Source of the DNA: Enterobacteriaceae bacterium 89 | GTDB taxonomy: Bacteria; Pseudomonadota; Gammaproteobacteria; Enterobacterales; Enterobacteriaceae | Length of the DNA: 64,000 bases | Direction: 5' to 3' | Assembly: GCA_014156375.1 (NCBI GenBank) | Contig: RQJH01000003.1 | Coordinates: 992,001 to 1,056,000, forward strand | Shown: positions 57,897 through 64,000 of the stretch, in pieces | Numbering within the stretch: position 1 is the first letter of the stretch | How the letters are laid out: each line of letters starts with the position of its first letter | Made by a program: the position numbers and the translations under genes | Notes under the pieces: model-generated | Told to the model about the DNA's origin: nothing | Databases searched by the model: none | The model's input: only the letters and a program-made list of their open reading frames with translations

Positions 57897-60371
57897 TTAC
57901 CCTTTCGCCCCACAGCTCTGCGTCAGCGCAATGAGCGGTTCTTTCATCTGTGTTGCTGTCAATGTCCACGGCAGAACACAATTGCTGCCTTCAATCGATA
58001 ACTTCCCGCTTTGCGAGGCCACACGGGCATAAACCTGATTGCCCTGCGCGGTCATTCCTACAATATTTCCCTTGTCGTCGCTGACGGATAATCCAGCCGG
58101 GAAGTTATCGTTACCCTTCACCGTCATCAACAGCGGGTAGCCTGCAAGCGTCGCGAAACTCAGTTTCACCGCCGCACCGGCCATTGGCGCTATCCGGCGC
58201 TGGCTTTCCTGGAGTTCCGCATGAGCACCCATTTCGCTGCCATCGAGGGTAACTGTGTTGTAGCGATACGGCGTCAGCGACGATACCAGGGCATAGCCTT
58301 TGGCGTTGACCGTCGCGCCCTGAGCGCCGCCGACCTTCGCCCCTTCCGCGCCCGGTGCTTCCACCAGCGCAAAGGTATCGCCCACCCATGGGCCAGCCAC
58401 CACGCCACCGCTGTGAACCACTACCGCGCCCCGCACGCCAGCCGTCCACTGCTGATAATTCTCTGCCTGCGAGACGCTGCCGTTGAGCGTGCCAAAGGAA
58501 GTATTTTTTTGCAGCGAGCCGCTCCAGTCGGTGGTATCGCTCGCACCAGCCTGGCCCTGCTGCCAGCCGCTGGACAAGGAGTAGTTCAGTGTTTCTTCAC
58601 TATCCAGCGCACCAGAAAGCGCCACCTGTGCTGAACTTCCTGCCTGTTGACCTCGGCTCGCTGACATTGCCAACGTATGCTCGCGCTCGCCAAAGCTCAG
58701 CGGCACGGAGAGTGTCATCGTCAGGACGTTCTCTTTTTGTCCCTGCGAACTGTTATTACTCCGCCACCAGGTATCCTGACGGCTGAAGGACAACCCCAGC
58801 GCCACACGGCCGATGGTGGTGCTGTAACCCGCCTGCAGCTGGGTGCTGTTACCGCGATTGCCGTAGTAATCCATCATCGAGCCGGAGAGCCAAAGGCTGC
58901 CGTACCCGGCCAGCGTCTGGTTGACCGTCGCGGTGAACTGGTTGCGCTGGCGCAGCGTGTCCGAGCGCCAGGCGTTACCCTGTTTTGCCGCGCTGCGTTC
59001 ACCCAGCACATCGGCGTAATCACGATAGCCTTCGGTTGAGTAGCGATAACCTGCCAGCGCCACGTGGGTGCCCGTCGGGCTGAACGTTTTGCTCCAGTTA
59101 GTTTGCAGTCGCCAGCCGCTGAGGTTGTCACCCGCGACTCTGGCCTGCGAGCCCGTAACGTCTGCGCCAAACGCCCCGAGCGGCGTCGCCAGCACGCCAC
59201 CCAGCAGCAGCGCCTGATACTCATCGCCTACGCGTAACGCGGCGTTGGCGGTGACCGTGTTACTCATGCCACGCTCAAAGGTGAAATCGGCGAACAGGCT
59301 ATCCGCTGAGCTGTAGTCGCGGGTTTTCCCGGCCACTACGCCATAGCGCCAGACGCCAGGACGCAGCGACAGCGGTACGCTGGCATACGGCACGGTATAA
59401 CCGCTCTTTTTGCCATCAGCACCGGTGATCTCGACCTCTAAATCTCCGTCCCAGGACGTGTTGGGCAAATCATCAAGAACAAACGGCCCCTGCGGTACGC
59501 TGGTTTCATACAGCGTACGGCCATTTTGTTTCACCACCACGCGCGAAGGCGTGGAGGCTGTACCGCGAATCTCCGGCGCATAGCCGCGACGCGACTGCGG
59601 CCACATCCGCTGATCGGTTTCAAGTTTGATGCCGGTAAAAGCCATGCTGCCAAGCAGATTCCCCGGCGTGTAGCTTTCACCCACGGTCAACAGGCTCTCA
59701 AGCCTGGCGATGGGGTGTTGAAGCCAGGTCTGCAACGCGTCCCAGCTCTGGCTTTCCCGATACTCATCGCGTCGCCAGTTGGCGGAAGACTGCTGGCGGA
59801 ACTGCCAGCTACCGAGGTTGAAACCGCTGCTGAGACCCAGCCAGCCGTAGTCGCTTTTCATCCCGCCGTTTTTGTTGTGATAAACGTGCAGATTGTAGTT
59901 GCTGAACAGCACGCTTTCCCCGCTCTGCCACTGCGCAGGCGGGACGTAGTCCTGCGGGGTTCGCTTTAACGCCGCCTGCGGAACGCTGAGATTCAGGCGC
60001 AGGTCGCCCTGGTCAAACTGCCACTGACCGCCGCTGATGCGCGCAGCTGGCGTAAGACAGGCGTCTTCCGCAGCCTGTTCAGCCGCAGCCACGCCCTGCT
60101 CATCCCAGAAACTGACCGGCAGACAGGGCGCAACCTGTCCCTGCACGTCTGCGCTGAACTGGACGTCCATTCGCGCGACGTACTGACCATTCAGCCAGAC
60201 GTCCACGCTGTAGCGGCCGGCGGCAACGGCACCCTGCTGATTAAACTGCGCCAGGCCATTCTCGTAGCCGCTGCCAAGAAACAGCGATTCGTCGAAGGTG
60301 TATTCACTGGCAGAGACAGGCGCCACACCGGGCAGCAACAGCCACCACCAGCGAAGCTTACTGGCGGACAT
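57897..60371 (-). CDS. fimbrial outer-membrane usher
   Basis: This 824-residue FimD/PapC-type usher forms the outer-membrane pore that accepts chaperone-subunit complexes. Visible regions are the signal peptide (ending VSAS), the N-terminal domain with YTFDESLFLGSGYENGLAQF and a Cys pair, and the long beta-barrel with the plug region. The PFVLDDLPNTSWDGDLEVEI block and two C-terminal cysteines (SNCVLPW and LTQSCGAKG) follow. Its start overlaps the chaperone gene by 14 bp, and the adhesin follows after 3 bp. The length is near the low end of the family, similar to YehB- and StcC-type ushers. Confidence 0.95.
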   Translation of the reverse strand: MSASKLRWWWLLLPGVAPVSASEYTFDESLFLGSGYENGLAQFNQQGAVAAGRYSVDVWLNGQYVARMDVQFSADVQGQVAPCLPVSFWDEQGVAAAEQAAEDACLTPAARISGGQWQFDQGDLRLNLSVPQAALKRTPQDYVPPAQWQSGESVLFSNYNLHVYHNKNGGMKSDYGWLGLSSGFNLGSWQFRQQSSANWRRDEYRESQSWDALQTWLQHPIARLESLLTVGESYTPGNLLGSMAFTGIKLETDQRMWPQSRRGYAPEIRGTASTPSRVVVKQNGRTLYETSVPQGPFVLDDLPNTSWDGDLEVEITGADGKKSGYTVPYASVPLSLRPGVWRYGVVAGKTRDYSSADSLFADFTFERGMSNTVTANAALRVGDEYQALLLGGVLATPLGAFGADVTGSQARVAGDNLSGWRLQTNWSKTFSPTGTHVALAGYRYSTEGYRDYADVLGERSAAKQGNAWRSDTLRQRNQFTATVNQTLAGYGSLWLSGSMMDYYGNRGNSTQLQAGYSTTIGRVALGLSFSRQDTWWRSNNSSQGQKENVLTMTLSVPLSFGEREHTLAMSASRGQQAGSSAQVALSGALDSEETLNYSLSSGWQQGQAGASDTTDWSGSLQKNTSFGTLNGSVSQAENYQQWTAGVRGAVVVHSGGVVAGPWVGDTFALVEAPGAEGAKVGGAQGATVNAKGYALVSSLTPYRYNTVTLDGSEMGAHAELQESQRRIAPMAGAAVKLSFATLAGYPLLMTVKGNDNFPAGLSVSDDKGNIVGMTAQGNQVYARVASQSGKLSIEGSNCVLPWTLTATQMKEPLIALTQSCGAKG

Positions 60372-61074
60372 GATCCTGATTCTCTACCGCCACAGGTTTG
60401 CTGAGCGTCGCGCCCTGGTCGTTGATCCAACGCAGCTGCGCCTGACTAATCTGAGCCACTTTCGCGGGCCAGGAGACGGTTGACCACGGAGCCACGGTTT
60501 CACTTTGAATACGCTGTTTTTTACCCGCGCCGCTCAGCTCCAGCGAGGAGAGAGACAGGTAGTAACCACTGTTATTGCGCAGGAAAATTTTGCCATCGCG
60601 CAGCCACACGCGACTGGTCGCCGCCATTTCCAGCGGAGAGCCCGTCAGCCCTTTTGGGCGCAGGAAAACTTTGACGCGGCTGCGAACCATCACCAACAGC
60701 TGGTTATCGGCCTGAGCCCCTTTTTCAACCGGAGGGATCTGTACGAAATTAAACCACCAGAGAGACTCACGATCCTGAGGGACTTCTTTGCCAACGTAAC
60801 GCAAACGCACGGTTTGCCCGGCGTTAGCCGCCAGTTTGAACACTGGCGGCGTAGTGACAAAAGGTGCCCGGGACGTCTGCGGCGTGGACTTCGCGTCGCC
60901 ATCATCAAGCCAGACCTGCACCACGCCAGGGAAGGCATCGCGGTTGGTCAACTGAACGCTGACCTCGCGGCTATCCGCCGGGTAAACAATTCGGTTGCCG
61001 GTCATGACCACGCTTGCCTGTACGTTCGCGGCAAACACCATACCCACCAGGGCCAGAACTAATCCTTTCATCAC
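60358..61074 (-). CDS. periplasmic fimbrial chaperone (first copy)
   Basis: This 238-residue PapD-like chaperone has a signal peptide ending ANVQA-SVVM. The G1-strand region is RAPFVTTPPVFKLAANAGQT, followed by VRLRYVGKEVPQDRESLWWF, and the second domain ends VAVENQDHVRQ. Such chaperones complete the fold of pilin subunits by donating a strand and carry them to the usher. It lies between the pilin (11 bp gap) and the usher (14 bp overlap), the usual operon order. Two ATG codons at the start leave one residue of ambiguity. Confidence 0.94.
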   Translation of the reverse strand: MMKGLVLALVGMVFAANVQASVVMTGNRIVYPADSREVSVQLTNRDAFPGVVQVWLDDGDAKSTPQTSRAPFVTTPPVFKLAANAGQTVRLRYVGKEVPQDRESLWWFNFVQIPPVEKGAQADNQLLVMVRSRVKVFLRPKGLTGSPLEMAATSRVWLRDGKIFLRNNSGYYLSLSSLELSGAGKKQRIQSETVAPWSTVSWPAKVAQISQAQLRWINDQGATLSKPVAVENQDHVRQ

Positions 61075-61085
61075 TTCTGACTCAC

Positions 61086-61640
61086 TTACTGGTAGGTGAT
61101 AGCGTACTGAACGGAACCCACCACCGTACCTGCGGAAGCGCCGCCGGTCGGGCTGAAATACTGCACAGCGTAATCATGTTCACCGGTGGTGGCGCCAACC
61201 GCCACGGTGATGCCACCCACAGGCAGCGCGTCGCGCAGATCGATAGCGGTGGTACCAGCGCTGTCGGTCATCAGCTGCAGCTCAACGTTTTGCGCAGAGC
61301 CGGTGTTTGCCAGGTTGCCGCGATCGGTCATGTTGTTAGCGATGAAAACCGTTTTAATGTCCAGCGCGTCAGCGTCTGAAGTACAGCCGGTCACGCCGAG
61401 GGTGAAAGTAGTCAGACCCGCTGAAGAGGCTGCTGCCTGCAATTCGCTTTTTGCGACGGATGGCAGCAGAACAACCGGACGTGCATTGACACCGTTCACG
61501 GTCACTTCACAGGTTTGCTCCGTCACTTCGCCTTTAAAAGTAATAGTATTTGCCGAGTCAGCATTAGCCGTCTGAGCAAATACCAGAGCGATCCCGCTCG
61601 CCATTAAAGCGCGGGTGATCAGAGAAGTATTGATATTCAT
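61086..61640 (-). CDS. major fimbrial subunit (pilin)
   Basis: This 184-residue type 1-like pilin has a signal peptide (residues 1-27, cut after ANA). A disulfide pair is formed by Cys44 (VTEQTCEVTVNG) and Cys86 (VTGCTSD). The C-terminus GSVQYAITYQ has the penultimate Tyr of chaperone-usher subunits. The N-terminal extension ANTITFKGEV should complete the next subunit. It is the first gene of the operon and presumably the most abundant product. The promoter lies in 61641-62041. It resembles StcA-like subunits from memory; no named symbol is assigned. Confidence 0.92.
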   Translation of the reverse strand: MNINTSLITRALMASGIALVFAQTANADSANTITFKGEVTEQTCEVTVNGVNARPVVLLPSVAKSELQAAASSAGLTTFTLGVTGCTSDADALDIKTVFIANNMTDRGNLANTGSAQNVELQLMTDSAGTTAIDLRDALPVGGITVAVGATTGEHDYAVQYFSPTGGASAGTVVGSVQYAITYQ

Positions 61641-62041
61641 TATTGTCTTTCCTAAATTAATTGATACACCAGCGTTCTGTCACATCCTTGCAATAGTTAC
61701 CCTCCGCACATTAAAGGCGGATAATTTATTTGCGAGAAACAGAGGCCGATCTTTGTCTTACTACACCATAGGATTAACCCTACGATTAGCGATAGTTTAA
61801 GATTATTCCTGGACATTAAAACCTTTGTTTTCTCAACTCACTGACAAAGGGATCTTAAATAAGAACAAAGATCTTAAGGGACGCATCCAACTTATTGATA
61901 TAATTGAGTTCACATCAGAACAAGCAATCTGAAGATATTTTTATCTTAACCCGATGACAGAATGAGGGAATGCTGAGAGAGGACAACAAAAGTAAGAATA
62001 CGCGAAGATTATTTGTTGATATTACGCAAAGAAAGGTAAAG
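61641..62041. other. 401-bp AT-rich control region upstream of the fimbrial operon
   Basis: No supported gene lies here. It must hold the fimbrial promoter. The visible structure is three copies of an ACAAAGATC-type motif (61748-61756 inverted, 61844-61857 and 61865-61877 direct). There is also an inverted repeat CAACAAA / TTTGTTG around 61983-62017 with a spacer of about 21 bases. I looked for invertible-switch repeats of the fimS kind and found none. Confidence 0.6.
61748..61877. repeat. three copies of an ACAAAGATC(TTAA) motif before the pilin gene
   Basis: Two direct copies, ACAAAGGGATCTTAA-like (61844-61857) and ACAAAGATCTTAA (61865-61877), start 21 bp apart, two helical turns. A third, inverted core GATCTTTGT lies at 61748-61756. 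Such spacing suggests a DNA-binding protein, for example the MarT-like regulator encoded downstream. This is an inference from pattern only. Confidence 0.45.
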
Positions 62042-62073
62042 AAAAATAAACCTCTCCGCATCGGGAGAGGTTT
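62042..62073 (-). terminator. intrinsic terminator of fbaB
   Basis: On the minus strand a perfect 10-bp stem AAACCTCTCC / GGAGAGGTTT with a six-base loop begins 7 bp after the fbaB stop and is followed by a T-rich tail (ATTTTTC). The stem position and T-rich tail fit a strong intrinsic terminator insulating fbaB from the fimbrial promoter. Confidence 0.85.
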
Positions 62074-62079
62074 GCAGGC

Positions 62080-63129
62080 TCAGGCAATAGTGACTTTGCC
62101 ATCCAGATAAACATCCTGCACGGCATTAATTAACTTCACGCCGTCGGCCATCGACTTTTTAAAGGCCTTGCGACCCAGAATAAGCCCCATGCCGCCCGCG
62201 CGTTTATTTATCACGGCGGTCTTCACCGCATCGGCCATATCATTTTCACCAGCCGCACCGCCGGAGTTAATTAACCCCGCGCGTCCCATATAACAGTTCG
62301 CCAGCTGATAACGTACCAGGTCTATAGGGTTGTCGGTGGTCAGCTTGCTGTAGACGCGTTCATCGGTATAGCCGAAGTTTACCGCCTTGTAGCCGCCGTT
62401 ATTTTCCGCCATTTTCTGCTTCACGATATCGGCCCCGATGGTGGCCGCCAGGTGGTTAGCCTGCCCGGTCAGATCGGCAGAAACGTGGTAATCCACGCCG
62501 TCTTTTTTGAAGCCAGAGTTACGCAAATACGCCCACAGCACGGTGACCATGCCCAGCTCGTGCGCCCGCTCAAAGGCCGCAGAGATCTCTTCAATCTGGC
62601 GACGTGACTCTTCTGAGCCGAAGTAGATGGTCGCCCCAACTGCCACCGCGCCCATATTGAACGCCTGCTCAACGCTGGCGTAGAGGGTCTGATCGAAGGT
62701 ATTTGGGTAGCTCAGCGTTTCGTTGTGATTAAGTTTGACCAGGAACGGAATCCGATGCGCATAGCGGCGGGACACGCTCGCCAGCACGCCGTAGGTTGAA
62801 GCAACGCAGTTACATCCGGCCTCAATTGCCAGTTCGACGATGTTTTTTGGATCGAAATAGAGCGGATTTGCAGCAAACGATGCGCCTGCGGAGTGCTCGA
62901 CGCCCTGGTCTACGGGTAAAATAGAAAGATAGCCGGTTCCGGCCAGTCGCCCGGTGTTGTACAGCGTCTGCATGTTACGCAGCACGGCCGGTGGGCGGTT
63001 GTTGTCAATCATCACGCGATCGACGTAATCAGGGCCGGGTAGATAGAGCTGTCCGGACGGAATGGTCATGCAACGATGCTGTAGAAGGCTGTCGGCGTCT
63101 TTGCCAAGCAACTGCGTAATATCAGTCAT
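62080..63129 (-). CDS. fbaB: class I fructose-bisphosphate aldolase FbaB
   Basis: FbaB is the archaeal-type (DhnA) class I aldolase cleaving or forming fructose-1,6-bisphosphate, used mainly during gluconeogenic growth. From [20 protein letters not shown] (63129) it has 349 residues, one fewer than E. coli, from a one-residue deletion near [14 protein letters not shown] nine-codon upstream extension is rejected. Schiff-base Lys237 in GADIVKQKM and the [12 protein letters not shown] block are intact. It is divergent from yegT, and a Cra-like site lies in the shared promoter region. Confidence 0.97.
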   Translation of the reverse strand: MTDITQLLGKDADSLLQHRCMTIPSGQLYLPGPDYVDRVMIDNNRPPAVLRNMQTLYNTGRLAGTGYLSILPVDQGVEHSAGASFAANPLYFDPKNIVELAIEAGCNCVASTYGVLASVSRRYAHRIPFLVKLNHNETLSYPNTFDQTLYASVEQAFNMGAVAVGATIYFGSEESRRQIEEISAAFERAHELGMVTVLWAYLRNSGFKKDGVDYHVSADLTGQANHLAATIGADIVKQKMAENNGGYKAVNFGYTDERVYSKLTTDNPIDLVRYQLANCYMGRAGLINSGGAAGENDMADAVKTAVINKRAGGMGLILGRKAFKKSMADGVKLINAVQDVYLDGKVTIA

Positions 63130-63259
63130 AGCGATAACTCCCGTAAGCGCCAGCAAAAAGCTGGTCGTGAATGTCCTGTGCCAGATTTAAGGCAATCCTT
63201 AGCCTGGTCGCTTGGGCGCGATTTTTCCAGCCTATTCGTGCGATTTAAGGACAATCTGC

Positions 63260-63271
63260 TGGCACGATTCA
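63260..63271. promoter_or_regulatory. possible Cra (FruR) site between fbaB and yegT
   Basis: TGGCACGATTCA keeps the central ACG and the T-CA right half of the Cra consensus (TGAAACGTTTCA-like) but has two mismatches in the left half. It lies about 130 bp upstream of fbaB. Cra activation would fit gluconeogenic expression of fbaB; the match alone is weak. Confidence 0.4.
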
Positions 63272-63379
63272 GGGACGGTAAAGTGTTAAGTCGCTCAAAG
63301 AATCATCGCAAAGGTATTTAAAAGGTATTATTGAATGGTATGGTGCAGGCGTACCTTACCTGTCATGAAGGATTTAAAG

Positions 63380-64000
63380 ATGAAAACTACAGTAAAGCTG
63401 TCGTTCATGATGTTCATTGAATGGTTTATCTGGGGCGCGTGGTTTGTGCCGCTGTGGCTGTGGCTGAGTAAAAACGGCTTCAGCGCCGGAGAGATTGGCT
63501 GGTCCTACGCCTGTACCGCCATCGCCGCGATCCTCTCGCCGATCCTCGTCGGTTCGCTGACGGACCGCTTCTTCCCGGCGCAAAAAGTGCTGGCGGTGCT
63601 GATGTTCGTCGGCGCAATTCTGATGTACTTCGCCGCGCAGCAGACCACCTTCAGCGGCTTCTTCCCGCTGCTGCTGGCCTACTCGCTGACCTACATGCCG
63701 ACTATCGCGCTGACTAACAGCATCGCCTTTTCGCATGTCTCCGACGTGGAGCGAGACTTCCCGCGTATCCGCGTGATGGGCACGATTGGCTGGATTGGCT
63801 CCGGTCTGGTGTGCGGTTTCCTGCCGCAGATGCTCGGCTATAACGATATCTCCCCCACCAGCATTCCGCTGCTGATCACCGCAGGCAGTTCAGCGTTGCT
63901 CGGCGTTTTCGCTCTGTTCCTGCCGGATACGCCACCAAAAAGCACCGGCAAGCTGGATCTGAAGGTGATGCTCGGGCTGGACGCGCTGGTGCTGCTGCGC
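63380..64000 (+). CDS. yegT: nucleoside:H+ symporter-family protein YegT (cut by window edge)
   Basis: This is the first 207 codons of a YegT/NupG-XapB-like nucleoside transporter. I translated it by hand: MKTTVKLSFMMFIEWFIWGA follows an AAGGATTTAAAG leader with AAGG 8-11 bases upstream of the ATG at 63380. Six or so hydrophobic helices are visible, with GEIGWSYACTAIAAILSPIL and LTDRFFPAQKVLAV after helix 2, and FLPDTPPKSTGKLDLKVMLG leading into the central loop. In E. coli it forms yegTUV with a hydrolase and a sugar kinase. The frame is open to the end of the window, and the C-terminal half is not visible. Confidence 0.93.
   Translation, partial: MKTTVKLSFMMFIEWFIWGAWFVPLWLWLSKNGFSAGEIGWSYACTAIAAILSPILVGSLTDRFFPAQKVLAVLMFVGAILMYFAAQQTTFSGFFPLLLAYSLTYMPTIALTNSIAFSHVSDVERDFPRIRVMGTIGWIGSGLVCGFLPQMLGYNDISPTSIPLLITAGSSALLGVFALFLPDTPPKSTGKLDLKVMLGLDALVLLR

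Noticed and set aside
61641-62041. Phase-variable (invertible) fimbrial promoter
   Set aside because: No pair of inverted repeats of fimS type flanks a promoter-sized segment, and no recombinase gene is in the window. The 7-bp repeat near 61983-62017 is too short.
1-64000. CRISPR array, prophage, insertion sequence or tRNA-associated island
   Set aside because: I saw no regular direct-repeat array, no integrase or transposase protein among the long frames, and no tRNA-like sequence. The accessory genes have no visible attachment sites.

Overview
The window is a chromosomal segment of an enteric gammaproteobacterium. Gene content and order match the E. coli/Salmonella colanic acid to fbaB region closely: wca operon, yegH, asmA, dcd, udk, dgcE, alkA, yegD, mdtABCD-baeSR, trhP, cyaR, yegS, fbaB, yegT. 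Several features differ from E. coli K-12. They are GC-rich inverted REP pairs, an extra MFS transporter between dgcE and alkA, and a MarT/FidL plus fimbrial module between yegS and fbaB. These suggest an Enterobacter/Lelliottia/Leclercia-like genus, but the genus cannot be fixed from the sequence alone.

Layout. Positions 1-3474 (minus strand) are the promoter-proximal end of an O-antigen cluster. It runs JUMPstart/ops, two AT-rich hexapeptide acyltransferases, rfbB, rfbA and a truncated rfbC, and continues off the left edge. galF (3731-4624) separates it from the complete colanic acid operon (4770-27479, minus), which holds wza-wzb-wzc-wcaABCDEF-gmd-fcl-gmm-wcaI-cpsB-cpsG-wcaJ-wzxC-wcaKLM. 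The wza leader carries a JUMPstart/ops element and, upstream, an RcsAB box. Four REP clusters interrupt this operon.

Positions 28141-40444 hold mostly housekeeping genes: yegH, asmA-dcd-udk, dgcE, an MFS transporter, alkA and yegD. Positions 40508-40650 hold a Sib/Ibs type I toxin-antitoxin pair. A BaeR-type box and the mdtABCD-baeSR multidrug efflux and envelope-stress operon follow (40894-51884), then trhP, the CRP-controlled sRNA gene cyaR and the lipid kinase yegS.

Positions 54610-61640 (minus) are the main accessory block: a five-gene chaperone-usher fimbrial operon (pilin, chaperone, usher, adhesin, second chaperone). It is followed in the same orientation by a MarT-like ToxR-type membrane regulator and a FidL-like membrane protein. 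The fimbrial promoter region holds three copies of a short ACAAAGATC-type motif. The window ends with fbaB and the start of yegT.

Functionally the window is mostly about the cell envelope: O-antigen, colanic acid capsule (Rcs, RfaH), efflux (Bae), fimbriae, AsmA and c-di-GMP signalling by DgcE. No CRISPR array, tRNA, rRNA, insertion sequence or prophage was seen. Every complete gene appears intact. Many gene starts were set by comparison with remembered enterobacterial homologues and by visible ribosome binding sites.
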